64,000 bases of DNA, from positions 248,001 to 312,000 of the forward strand of contig NZ_VTOU01000001.1 of assembly GCF_008274695.1 (NCBI RefSeq), in the 5' to 3' direction. Below the pieces are notes generated by a model. It did not search any database. It was given only the letters and a program-made list of their open reading frames with translations, and was not told the DNA's origin. The stretch comes from Sphingomonas montanisoli. Its GTDB lineage: Bacteria; Pseudomonadota; Alphaproteobacteria; Sphingomonadales; Sphingomonadaceae. This document shows, piece by piece, positions 8,300-17,944 of the stretch (position 1 is its first letter; each line of letters starts with the position of its first letter). Both the position numbers and the translations under genes were made by a program.

Positions 8300-9060
8300 C
8301 CGATCGCCCCGTCCCCGACCGATCCTCCCCTGCCCAGACCCGTTTCGAAGAGGCGGCACGCGCGGCGAAGATGAAGCCGGACGATGCGTGGGTCGAAGGC
8401 TATGCCGATTATGAGTGGGACCACCTACGCCCGCTGTTCGCCGCCTACGACATCGATCCGGCGGGTAAGGACGTTCTCGAATTCGGCTGCAATGTCGGCG
8501 GGTCGGCGGTGGTGCTGGCGGCGCTGGGCGCGCGCCTGACCGCGATCGACATCGATGCCGCCACGGTCGCTGTCGCCCGCGCCAATCTCGATCGGCACGG
8601 GTTCGAGAATGCTACGACGCTTCCCGTACCCGATACGCGCGCGATACCCCTGCGCGATGCTGGCTTCGACGTGATCGTCGCGAACAGCGTGCTCGAATAT
8701 GTGCCCGCCGACTGGCTGGCGCAGGTGTTCGGCGAGTTCCATCGCCTGCTGCGCCCCGGCGGACATCTGCTGATCTGCGGCACCGCAAGCCGCCTGTCGC
8801 CAATCGAACTGCACAGCCGACGCTGGGGGATCAACTGGCTGCCCCGCGCGATCCTTCCAGGGGAGCAACGCGGTCTCGGCCCGATCGCCTTGGCGAAAGC
8901 CGTGCGCGGGCGGTTTGTCGATGCCAGCGGCGATCATTGGGTTGCGGCCCGCCGTGCGATCCACGGCCGCCTGTCACCGATCAACCGCGCCATCGCGGCT
9001 CTGGCGCGCAGCCCCGGCTGGATCGCGCCCTATATCGAACTGCTGCTCCTCAAGCCCTGA
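8296..9060 (+). CDS. Class I SAM-dependent methyltransferase
   Basis: A 254-aa protein with a Rossmann methyltransferase core: motif I LEFGCNVGGSAVVLAALG, an acidic loop DIDAATVAVARAN and motif IV FDVIVANSVLEY. The fold resembles UbiG/COQ3-type methyltransferases, but the C-terminal 90 residues (SRLSPIELHSRRWG and on) are not specific for ubiquinone synthesis. The ATG at 8296 overlaps the phospholipase D stop as ATGA, so translation is coupled and the substrate may be a lipid or head group made or released by that enzyme. This is inference only. Confidence 0.85.
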   Translation: MTDRPVPDRSSPAQTRFEEAARAAKMKPDDAWVEGYADYEWDHLRPLFAAYDIDPAGKDVLEFGCNVGGSAVVLAALGARLTAIDIDAATVAVARANLDRHGFENATTLPVPDTRAIPLRDAGFDVIVANSVLEYVPADWLAQVFGEFHRLLRPGGHLLICGTASRLSPIELHSRRWGINWLPRAILPGEQRGLGPIALAKAVRGRFVDASGDHWVAARRAIHGRLSPINRAIAALARSPGWIAPYIELLLLKP

Positions 9061-9129
9061 AATGCAAGAAGCGGCCCAACTCCATCGGGTCGGACCGCTC
9101 CTTGTTCGGTTCGAAAAGGCGGTGGCTTA

Positions 9130-9177
9130 GTGCGATTTCGAAACAGGTGAAATCACCTGCTGACTCGGAAATCGCAC
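9130..9177. terminator. Nested palindrome between convergent genes
   Basis: An outer perfect inverted repeat GTGCGATTTC (9130-9139) / GAAATCGCAC (9168-9177) encloses an inner one, CAGGTG-AAAT-CACCTG (9144-9159). It lies just beyond the pntB stop, between convergent transcription units, so a bidirectional terminator is the simplest reading. No T-run follows on either strand, so this is uncertain. Confidence 0.45.
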
Positions 9178-9184
9178 CACCAAA

Positions 9185-10603
9185 TTAGTGCGCCATCGAC
9201 TTCACGATTTCCTCGACCATCTTCTTGGCGTCGCCCAGAAGCATCATCGTGTTGTCCATGTAGAACACGTCGTTGTCGACGCCGGCATAACCGACGCCGC
9301 CCATCGAACGCTTCACGAACAGCACGGTCTTGGCGTTGGCGACGTCCAGGATCGGCATGCCGTAGATCGGCGAGGTCTTGTCGGTCTTCGCCGCCGGGTT
9401 GGTCACGTCGTTGGCGCCGATGACGAAGGCGACGTCGGTCTGCGAGAATTCCGAGTTGATGTCCTCCAGCTCGAACACCTCGTCGTACGGCACATTGGCT
9501 TCGGCCAGCAGCACGTTCATGTGGCCCGGCATACGACCCGCCACGGGGTGAATCGCATACTTCACCTTGACGCCCTCGGCCTTCAGCAGATCGCCCATCT
9601 CGCGAAGGGCGTGCTGCGCCTGGCTGACGGCCATGCCGTATCCCGGAACGATGACCACCTGTTCAGCCTGGCCCATCAGGAAGGCCGCGTCCTCGGCCGA
9701 GCCGCGCTTCCACGGGCGCTGCTCCTTGGCTTCGCCACCCGCAGCGCCGCCGGTGTCGCCACCAAAGCCACCCGCGATGACGCTGATGAAGCTGCGGTTC
9801 ATCGCGCGGCACATGATGTAGCTGAGGATCGCGCCCGACGAACCGACCAGCGCGCCGGTGATGATCATCGCGGTGTTGTGCAGCGTGAAGCCCATCGCCG
9901 CAGCCGCCCAGCCCGAATAGCTGTTCAGCATCGAGACGACGACCGGCATGTCCGCGCCGCCGATCGGGATGATCAGCAGGAAGCCGATGATGAAGCTGAG
10001 CACCACGATCGCAACGAACAGTTCGGGCGTGTTCAGGTGAAACACGCCGACCAGCACGATGATCGCGGCGAGCGTGCCGAGATTGATGATGTGGCGACCC
10101 GGCAGCATGATCGGCTTGCCACCCATGTTGCCGTTGAGCTTCAGGAAGGCGATGACCGAACCCGAGAAGGTGATCGCACCGATCGCGACGCCCAGGCCCA
10201 TTTCGATCCGGCTGACCTGCAGGATATCGAGGCCAGAGGGATCGAGGACGTGGAAAGCCTCCGGATTCAGATAAGCTGCGATCGCGACCAGCACAGCGGC
10301 GAGGCCGACCAGCGAGTGGAAGGCCGCAACGAGCTGCGGCATGTCCGTCATCGCGATCTTCTTGGCGGTGACGAAACCGATCACGCCGCCAATGGCGATC
10401 GCGATCAGGATTTCGGGCAGCGACGCGACCTCATGCGTGACGAGCGTCGTCACGACCGCGATCAGCATGCCCGCCATGCCGTAGCGATTGCCGCGGCGCG
10501 AGCTGGCCGGGCTCGAAAGCCCGCGCAGCGCGAGAATGAAAAGCACCCCGGAAACGAGGTAGGCGAGGCTTACCCAGGCGGGTGCAGCGGCGACTTCGTG
10601 CAT
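9185..10603 (-). CDS. pntB: NAD(P)+ transhydrogenase subunit beta
   Basis: A 472-aa protein: about nine membrane helices in the first 290 residues (proton channel, domain II) and then the soluble NADP(H)-binding domain III, with VIVPGYGMAVSQAQHALREM and VAGRMPGHMNVLLAEANVPY as its conserved loops. Together with PntA it drives hydride transfer from NADH to NADP+ at the cost of the proton gradient, supplying NADPH. It is the last gene of the operon oxidase-IV-like / pntAA / pntAB / pntB, 27 nt after pntAB. Confidence 0.96.
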   Translation of the reverse strand: MHEVAAAPAWVSLAYLVSGVLFILALRGLSSPASSRRGNRYGMAGMLIAVVTTLVTHEVASLPEILIAIAIGGVIGFVTAKKIAMTDMPQLVAAFHSLVGLAAVLVAIAAYLNPEAFHVLDPSGLDILQVSRIEMGLGVAIGAITFSGSVIAFLKLNGNMGGKPIMLPGRHIINLGTLAAIIVLVGVFHLNTPELFVAIVVLSFIIGFLLIIPIGGADMPVVVSMLNSYSGWAAAAMGFTLHNTAMIITGALVGSSGAILSYIMCRAMNRSFISVIAGGFGGDTGGAAGGEAKEQRPWKRGSAEDAAFLMGQAEQVVIVPGYGMAVSQAQHALREMGDLLKAEGVKVKYAIHPVAGRMPGHMNVLLAEANVPYDEVFELEDINSEFSQTDVAFVIGANDVTNPAAKTDKTSPIYGMPILDVANAKTVLFVKRSMGGVGYAGVDNDVFYMDNTMMLLGDAKKMVEEIVKSMAH

Positions 10604-10630
10604 TTATTGGTCCCCCAAAGTCACCGGGCC

Positions 10631-10918
10631 TCAGCCCTTCTTCTCTTTTTTCTTGTACATGGCGAGCATCCGTTCGGTGACCGCGAAGCCGCCGAAGATG
10701 TTGACGCTGGCCATCACGACCGCGCCCAGACCCAGATATTTCGCGACGACGCTTCCCGCAGCAGCGCTGGCCACCAGCGCGCCGACGATGATCACCGACG
10801 AAATGGCGTTGGTGACGGCCATTAGCGGCGTGTGCAGCGCGGGCGTGACCGACCAGACGACATAATAGCCGACGAAGCAGGCCATCACGAAGATCGACAG
10901 GATCGAGATGAAATCCAT
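10631..10918 (-). CDS. pntAB: NAD(P)+ transhydrogenase subunit alpha 2 (membrane part)
   Basis: A 95-aa protein with three hydrophobic helices (FISILSIFVMACFVGYYVVW and two more), ending in a Lys-rich tail. It corresponds to the C-terminal membrane domain of E. coli PntA. The split of PntA into a soluble and a membrane polypeptide is normal in alphaproteobacteria. It lies 23 nt after pntAA and 27 nt before pntB. Confidence 0.93.
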   Translation of the reverse strand: MDFISILSIFVMACFVGYYVVWSVTPALHTPLMAVTNAISSVIIVGALVASAAAGSVVAKYLGLGAVVMASVNIFGGFAVTERMLAMYKKKEKKG

Positions 10919-10941
10919 ATGGTGTCCCCTTATCCCTGTGA

Positions 10942-12063
10942 TCAGCCGAGCAGCCGCGCGTTGACGACCGCGCCGCTCTTGGTCAGCCGGATCGCATCGC
11001 CGACTTCTTCATCGAGCACCGGCGCGTTCTTTTCCTTGTCCCAGAAAGCGGACAGGAAGTTGAACAGGTTGCGCGAGAAAAGCGCCGAGCTGTCGGCGGC
11101 CAGCGTACCGGCCATGTTCTTCGCGCCGACGATCTTGACGCCATGCCGGACGACGGTCTCGCCCGAAACCGCGCCTTCGACGTTGCCGCCGCTTTCGGCG
11201 GCGAGATCGACGATCACCGAACCCGGACGCATCGTCGCGATCTGCGCGTCGCTGATCAGGCGCGGCGCGGGCCGCCCCGGGATCAGGGCGGTCGTGATCA
11301 CGATGTCCTGTTTGGCGATGTGCGACGATACCAGTTCGGCCTGCGCCTTCTGATATTCTTCGCTCATCTCGGTCGCGTAACCGCCCGAACCTTCGCCTTC
11401 GATACCCTTGACGTTCTCGACGAAGATCGGCTTGGCGCCCAGCGACTGGATCTGCTCCTTGGTCGCAGACCGCACGTCCGTCGCCGAAACCTGCGCACCC
11501 ATGCGGCGCGCGGTCGCGATCGCCTGAAGGCCGGCAACGCCGACGCCCATCACGAAAGCCTTGGCGGCCGAAACGGTGCCCGCGGCGGTCATCATCATCG
11601 GGAAGGCGCGGCCATATTCGTTGGCCGCGATCAGCACGGACTTGTAGCCCGCCAGGTTCGACTGCGACGACAGGATGTCCATCGACTGCGCACGCGTGAT
11701 GCGCGGCATGAACTCCATCGCCAGCGCCTCATAGCCCTTGGCCGCATAGGCATCGACGCGCGGACGATCCCCGAACGGATTGAGGCTGGCGACGATCCAT
11801 GCACCCGCCTTGGCGCCGCCCAGGCTTTCGGGATCCGGACCCTGAACGCCGAACACGATGTCCGCACCGGCCAACGTCGCCGCCCGGTCACCGACCTTCG
11901 CGCCAGCATTGCTGTAATCCGCGTCGGCAATCGACGCATGCTCACCCGCGCCGGACTCAACCGCCATTTCGGCACCAAGAGCGATGAACTTCTTCACCGT
12001 TTCTGGAGTTGCCGAAACGCGCGTTTCGCCGGGCGCGCCCTCCTTGAGGACTGCGATCTTCAT
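10942..12063 (-). CDS. pntAA: NAD(P)+ transhydrogenase subunit alpha 1 (NAD-binding)
   Basis: A 373-aa soluble domain I protein related to alanine dehydrogenase. It begins MKIAVLKEGAPGETRVSATP, has the region RITRAQSMDILSSQSNLAGY and the NAD-binding fold around VMGVGVAGLQAIATARRMGA. It binds NADH for hydride transfer to the NADP site in PntB. It is 6 nt downstream of the 45-aa oxidase-IV-like gene and clearly co-transcribed with it and with pntAB/pntB. Confidence 0.95.
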   Translation of the reverse strand: MKIAVLKEGAPGETRVSATPETVKKFIALGAEMAVESGAGEHASIADADYSNAGAKVGDRAATLAGADIVFGVQGPDPESLGGAKAGAWIVASLNPFGDRPRVDAYAAKGYEALAMEFMPRITRAQSMDILSSQSNLAGYKSVLIAANEYGRAFPMMMTAAGTVSAAKAFVMGVGVAGLQAIATARRMGAQVSATDVRSATKEQIQSLGAKPIFVENVKGIEGEGSGGYATEMSEEYQKAQAELVSSHIAKQDIVITTALIPGRPAPRLISDAQIATMRPGSVIVDLAAESGGNVEGAVSGETVVRHGVKIVGAKNMAGTLAADSSALFSRNLFNFLSAFWDKEKNAPVLDEEVGDAIRLTKSGAVVNARLLG

Positions 12064-12069
12064 GCGAGC

Positions 12070-12207
12070 TTACTTCGGCGCGATGAGGATGACGACGAGC
12101 AGACCTACCAGCGCACTGGCGATCGTGCCGACTTTAATCAGGGTCACAAACCCCGCAAAAGTCTGGTTATGGGCTTTATAATCCATCGGAGCGCCCTTGT
12201 CGGCCAT
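12070..12207 (-). CDS. Small aa3-type cytochrome oxidase subunit IV-like protein
   Basis: A 45-aa protein starting MADKGAPMDYKAHNQTFAGF and containing one membrane helix (about residues 19-42) that ends IAPK. The short soluble head (DYKAHNQTFAGF) followed by a single helix is the pattern of the bacterial aa3-type cytochrome c oxidase subunit IV. The start is ATG 12207, preceded by GGGGGA. It is the first gene of the transhydrogenase operon, 6 nt before pntAA. No other oxidase genes are in the window. It may equally be an accessory of the transhydrogenase that resembles subunit IV. Confidence 0.75.
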   Translation of the reverse strand: MADKGAPMDYKAHNQTFAGFVTLIKVGTIASALVGLLVVILIAPK

Positions 12208-12369
12208 GATGTCCCCCGCAATTTGTGGTCGTTTAATATGCCGGGCGCCTTCTAACCATGCGTTGCGATCGCCTCAAGTGAAAGCTTTCTGGTCAGTAGT
12301 GCATTTTCGGAATGGCGGATTTCGGTTTAACCAAAGCTCAAGGGGTATGGGGTTAGGCGTTTCGACGTC

Positions 12370-13806
12370 ATGGGGACTTTGGCAAATCGCGCTCCCGCAC
12401 GGGGGCTGCTACTGATCGATGATCAGCCAGCGCAGGGCAGCCTGATCGCCGCGATGGCGGGTCGGGCCAACTGGCGCGTCTCGCGTGCGCCCGATGTTTC
12501 CGCCGCGCTCAAGATCGCAGATAGCGGTCGCGAGCGGATCGACGCCGTTCTGATGGATGTCTGGTCGCCCGATGCCGACACGGCCGGCGCGGTCGCCCGG
12601 ATGCGCCAGCACTGGCCCCACCTTCCCGTCATCGTGATGACCGCGCAGGACAGCGCCCGCCTTGCAATCAGCGCGATCCGCGCCGGTGCGAGCGATTTCG
12701 TGATCAAACCGATCGCGCCCGATCGCCTGCTTGCGGCGCTCGACCACGCCACCACTCGCGGCGTCGATGGCGAGCTTCGTCCGCTGGCGGAAAAGCCGCA
12801 TGCCAGCCTCGACTTCGGGTCGATGATCGGCAGCGCGCCCTGTTTCCGCGATCTCGTCGAAAGCGCGATGCGCGTCGCCCCCACCCCGGCCCCCGTGCTG
12901 ATCGAGGGAGAAAGCGGCGTGGGCAAGGAGGTGCTGGCGCAGGCGATCCACCGCGCGAGCCCGCTCGGCACGCAGCCGCTCGTCACCGTCAATTGCGGCG
13001 CGATCCCCGCCAACCTGGTCGAATCCGAGCTGTTCGGGCATGAACGTGGCGCCTTTACCGGTGCGTTCGAACGGCGCCTGGGCAAATTCGCGATCGCCGA
13101 TGGCGGCACGATCTTTCTCGACGAGATCGGCGACCTGCCGCTCGACGCGCAGGTCAAGCTGCTGCGCGTTCTCCAGTCAGGCGAGATTCAGCCGATCGGC
13201 GCGCGCATGCCGCGCAACGTCTCGGTTCGCGTGATCGCGGCGACCAATTCGAAGCTCGCGCAGGCGGTGACGCAGGGGCGATTTCGCGAAGACCTGTTCT
13301 ACCGTCTCGCCGTCGTCCAGCTGACGATGCCGCCGCTGCGCGACCGGATCGAGGATTTGCCCGCGCTCGCCTGTGGCCTGCTGACGCGCATCGCCGAACA
13401 GCTCGGCGCGAGCCGGCTTGGCATCGACAAAGGTGCGCTCGATCTGCTCGGCGCGTTCGACTGGCCAGGCAATGTCCGCCAGCTCCACAATGTCCTGTTC
13501 CGCGCGGCGATCTTCTGTCGGGCAAGCACGCTCACCCGCGCGGACTTCCCACATCTCGCGCGCTCCACCGCAACCGGGCCGGTCGCGGCAGACATGCCGG
13601 CAATCGTCGCACGCGATCCCGCGCCTTCGATCATCGATCCGTTCGCAGCCGACGGCCACCTCCGATCGATTGAAGCGGTGGAAGCCGATATGATCCGCCT
13701 CGCCATTAACCGCTATGACGGGCGCATGACCGAAGTCGCCCGTCGCCTCGGCATCGGCCGCTCGACCCTTTACCGCAAGCTCGCCGAACTCGGGATCAAC
13801 GCCTAG
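12370..13806 (+). CDS. Sigma-54-dependent response regulator (NtrC family)
   Basis: A 478-aa activator: receiver domain (about 10-125; LLLIDDQP, acceptor Asp in VLMDVWSP, Lys in VIKPIAP), sigma-54 AAA+ domain (about 150-385; Walker A GESGVGKE, GAFTGA loop in HERGAFTGAFERR, Walker B TIFLDEIGDL) and a Fis-type helix-turn-helix at the C-terminus (MTEVARRLGIGRSTLYRKL). It would activate sigma-54 promoters when phosphorylated. No cognate histidine kinase is adjacent, so the signal is unknown. It converges on folP with a 4-nt overlap of stop codons. The start is the ATG at 12370; its ribosome-binding site is weak. Confidence 0.92.
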   Translation: MGTLANRAPARGLLLIDDQPAQGSLIAAMAGRANWRVSRAPDVSAALKIADSGRERIDAVLMDVWSPDADTAGAVARMRQHWPHLPVIVMTAQDSARLAISAIRAGASDFVIKPIAPDRLLAALDHATTRGVDGELRPLAEKPHASLDFGSMIGSAPCFRDLVESAMRVAPTPAPVLIEGESGVGKEVLAQAIHRASPLGTQPLVTVNCGAIPANLVESELFGHERGAFTGAFERRLGKFAIADGGTIFLDEIGDLPLDAQVKLLRVLQSGEIQPIGARMPRNVSVRVIAATNSKLAQAVTQGRFREDLFYRLAVVQLTMPPLRDRIEDLPALACGLLTRIAEQLGASRLGIDKGALDLLGAFDWPGNVRQLHNVLFRAAIFCRASTLTRADFPHLARSTATGPVAADMPAIVARDPAPSIIDPFAADGHLRSIEAVEADMIRLAINRYDGRMTEVARRLGIGRSTLYRKLAELGINA

Positions 13807-14909
13807 CCGATTACCGGCGTCAGCGCCTCGTCACGCAGCCCGCGCCATACGCGCAGCGCCTGTACCGTCTCCGCAACATCGTGCACCCGCACGATCTGCG
13901 CGCCCAAATCCGCCCCATGCAGCGCCAGCGCAACCGATCCCCCAAGCCTTTTCTCGACCGGGGCCTCGTTCGACAATGCCCCGATCATCCGCTTGCGGCT
14001 CGCCCCCAGCAGCAGCGGGCATCCCAGACCGTGGAACAGCGCGAGCCCGTTCAGCAGTGCCAGATTGTGGCGTAGCGTCTTGCCGAAACCGATGCCCGGA
14101 TCGACGATGATCCGCGACCGCGCGATCCCCGCCGCCTCGGCCGCCGCGATCCTCGCCTCGAGCCAGTCATAGACCTCGATCAGGACGTCGTCGTAGCTCG
14201 GCCGTTCCTGCATCGTCTGCGGATCGCCCTGATGATGCATCAGCACCACCGGACAATCGCGCCCTGCCATCAACGGCATTGACAGCGGATCCCAGAGCAG
14301 CGCCGACACATCGTTGACGATGTGTGCGCCGACGCCGAGCGCCGCATCCATCACCCCCGCCTTGCGCGTATCGATCGACACGATCGCGCCGGCGCTCGCG
14401 AGACCCGCGACCACCGGCCGCACCCGCGCAATCTCATCGCCTTCCCACACCGGCTGCGCGCCCGGTCGGGTGGACTCACCCCCGACATCGATGATCGCCG
14501 CCCCCGCCTCCGCCATCGCGACTCCCGCCGCAACCGGATCGGGATTCCGTCCACCGTCCGAAAAGCTGTCTGGCGTGACATTGAGGATGCCCATCACCTG
14601 CGGTTGATCGAGCCTAAGCACGCGCTCGCCAAGCGTGACTGGAGGACGAGGCGCGGTGATGCGGGTGATAGCGTTGCGCGCGGCGCCAGCCTGCATGTCG
14701 GACAAGCCCGCCAGCAACGTGTCGATCCGGCCGACTGGAACCAGCATCTCGGCGACGCGCCGGCCGCCCTCGACCACGACAACCTCATAGGCCGAAAACC
14801 ACAGCAGTCCGCCCGCCAAGCGCTCCACCTGCCCGTCACGCCCGAACGGTGCGCCGACGAACGCGGCGGGACGGAAATAGAGGCGGCCATCGGGCGACAG
14901 GCGGATCAT
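13803..14909 (-). CDS. folP: Dihydropteroate synthase with N-terminal extension
   Basis: A 368-aa enzyme of folate synthesis that condenses p-aminobenzoate with hydroxymethyl-dihydropterin diphosphate. The core starts near residue 100: MGILNVTPDSFSDGGR, then GGESTRPGA and DPGIGFGKT. The first 100 residues are an extra segment not found in the roughly 280-aa E. coli enzyme and carry no motif I recognise. The start ATG lies 2 nt beyond the stop of the upstream metallopeptidase gene, so the two are probably co-transcribed. The stop shares the palindrome CTAG with the stop of the convergent sigma-54 regulator. Confidence 0.94.
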   Translation of the reverse strand: MIRLSPDGRLYFRPAAFVGAPFGRDGQVERLAGGLLWFSAYEVVVVEGGRRVAEMLVPVGRIDTLLAGLSDMQAGAARNAITRITAPRPPVTLGERVLRLDQPQVMGILNVTPDSFSDGGRNPDPVAAGVAMAEAGAAIIDVGGESTRPGAQPVWEGDEIARVRPVVAGLASAGAIVSIDTRKAGVMDAALGVGAHIVNDVSALLWDPLSMPLMAGRDCPVVLMHHQGDPQTMQERPSYDDVLIEVYDWLEARIAAAEAAGIARSRIIVDPGIGFGKTLRHNLALLNGLALFHGLGCPLLLGASRKRMIGALSNEAPVEKRLGGSVALALHGADLGAQIVRVHDVAETVQALRVWRGLRDEALTPVIG

Positions 14910-14911
14910 GG

Positions 14912-16477
14912 TCAGTCCGATTCCGGGTCGGGTTTTTGAGCTGGATCAGGCTTATGCGCCAAATAGTCCCTGATCGCCGCCTGATCCTTCTTATCGATCA
15001 GCGCAATCAACTGCGCGGCCGAGTTGTCGGGCGCCGCATGCGGATTATAGGCCATCGGCTCGAGCAGCACGCGACCCTCGGTCAATTTGCCATCAATCAA
15101 ATATTGGCGCGCCAACAGGAAGCGTAGCGCCGAATCCTGCGGGACCAGCTCGAACGCCCGCTGGAGGGCGGCGATCGCATTGGCGGTCGGTTTCTCGCCC
15201 TGCTCCAACATGATCGCGTAAAATAGCGAGAGCGGCTCGGCGGCATTCGGCTGCACGCGGTTCGCACGAACAAACCATTGGCGCGCCGCCTTCCACGCCA
15301 CGACGTCGCTGGATTTCGTCTTCGTCAGCCGCCTCATGGCAACATGACCTTTGAAGATCAACGCATCGACATCGTTCGGTCGGGCGGCAAGGACGCGATC
15401 GGCGGCGACATCTGCGGCATTGTCTTGATCCGCGTCGAACTCGGCCTCGGCAAGGATAAGCTGCGCGCCAGGATCCTCGGTGAAGGGCGCCGCAAGTTTA
15501 CGGGCATCTGCCGCGACGGCGGACGCAGTCTTGTCGGTAACGCCGCGCTCGGATCGTAATCTAACCTGCATCAACGCCTGCTCCCCGGCTGTCAGTTGGC
15601 GGACAGCAATTGCATCGAGAGGAAGCTGTGCAATCGGCATTTCGGCGACGGTCATCTGCTTGCGTCGCACATATTGGTTCATCTCGCGATCCAGCATGGC
15701 TAGGTCGCCAAACGCCTGCTTCGCCGCATCCAGGCTCGCTGTGCCCTTATTGATCGCCGCCAGATAGGTTTCCAGCTGTCCGGCGCGACGCTTTTCGAAC
15801 GTCAGCATATGCGTCAGCAGCCAACCCTTCGCATAGAAGGAGTCTGCCAGTTCGGCGTTCAGCCCCGCGCTCGTCCCTGTCAGAACCCTCTCGATCGGCA
15901 ACTGCATGCCCAGTAACAGGGTTGGATAGCGATGCTTCGCCGCCAACCCGAGATCGATCTTGCCCCGCTCGTTGAAACGCGCCGTCGCGTTAAATTCAGC
16001 GAAGCCCTCGACGAACCAGGCGGGGTGAGCGCCACTCCAGTTGGCGAGCATGAAGTGATGCGCATATTCATGGAACAGGATCGTCTGCGCGTTTAGGTCG
16101 TAACGGCCGTTACCCGAATAGCGTGGCGTAAACGCCACCGAACCCGAAACGCGACCGTTATAGAAGCCCATGATGCTTCGGCAGCCGCGCGTGCTGTTCG
16201 TCCCAGTGCAAATCCTTTGCAAGTCGTCGACATCGTCGACGACGAACACGTTAAGCGGATTGGCGGCGTCGGACCTTTGTGTCGGCAAGCCATGAAGCTT
16301 GCGAAGCGCCATGTCGAAACGCTCGAGTTCGCCCGCAAAGGCGCGGATCGCCGGTTCGTCACTGCGCATGTAGACGCGGAAGTGATCGGCGCGTGCTTCG
16401 AACCAGGGCTTGGCCGCGACGACAGGTGTCGCAGCCAATAGTCCGGCGATCGCGATCGCCCACGTCCTCAATCGCAT
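14912..16477 (-). CDS. Exported zinc metallopeptidase-like protein with TPR-like C-terminus
   Basis: A 521-aa protein with a signal peptide (residues 1-22, ending VVAAK) and an HEYAH motif at 136-140, which is the HExxH zinc site of gluzincins; WFVEGFAEF near 154-162 supplies the likely third ligand Glu. The second half (about 280-520) is alpha-helical with TPR-like repeats (for example AEPLSLFYAIMLEQGEKP). This layout resembles the DUF1570-type putative peptidases. It probably acts in the periplasm; the substrate is unknown. The gene lies 2 nt upstream of folP, a pairing with no obvious functional logic. Confidence 0.8.
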   Translation of the reverse strand: MRLRTWAIAIAGLLAATPVVAAKPWFEARADHFRVYMRSDEPAIRAFAGELERFDMALRKLHGLPTQRSDAANPLNVFVVDDVDDLQRICTGTNSTRGCRSIMGFYNGRVSGSVAFTPRYSGNGRYDLNAQTILFHEYAHHFMLANWSGAHPAWFVEGFAEFNATARFNERGKIDLGLAAKHRYPTLLLGMQLPIERVLTGTSAGLNAELADSFYAKGWLLTHMLTFEKRRAGQLETYLAAINKGTASLDAAKQAFGDLAMLDREMNQYVRRKQMTVAEMPIAQLPLDAIAVRQLTAGEQALMQVRLRSERGVTDKTASAVAADARKLAAPFTEDPGAQLILAEAEFDADQDNAADVAADRVLAARPNDVDALIFKGHVAMRRLTKTKSSDVVAWKAARQWFVRANRVQPNAAEPLSLFYAIMLEQGEKPTANAIAALQRAFELVPQDSALRFLLARQYLIDGKLTEGRVLLEPMAYNPHAAPDNSAAQLIALIDKKDQAAIRDYLAHKPDPAQKPDPESD

Positions 16478-16493
16478 GGTGTGAAGCCCCCTT

Positions 16494-16526
16494 CCCCGCC
16501 AGCGATCCTAGGATCGCGCAGCGGGG
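16494..16526. terminator. GC-rich hairpin between ccrM and the metallopeptidase gene
   Basis: A perfect 16-bp palindrome GCGATCCTAGGATCGC (16502-16517) is flanked by CCCCGC and GCGGGG arms. It lies between the stop of ccrM (16536) and the downstream gene start (16477) and could attenuate read-through. No T-run follows. Confidence 0.4.
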
Positions 16527-16535
16527 TTGAGAAGC

Positions 16536-17866
<1,331 letters not shown>

Positions 17867-17883
17867 ACCTCGTCGATTTTACC

Positions 17884-17908
17884 GGAACATGGTCATTCGG
17901 CCCACGTT
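17884..17908 (+). promoter_or_regulatory. EcfG-type promoter (perfect consensus)
   Basis: GGAAC at 17884-17888, 16 nt, CGTT at 17905-17908: an exact match to the general-stress consensus. It ends 36 nt before the ATG at 17945. Confidence 0.75.
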
Positions 17909-17944
17909 ATCGGCGGTGAGCGGGCGCATGAAGGGACCGGAGAG

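Noticed and set aside
12310-12332. EcfG or CtrA site upstream of the sigma-54 regulator
   Set aside because: GGAAT lacks a CGTT at the right distance, and TTTAACC is a single CtrA-like half-site without its partner.
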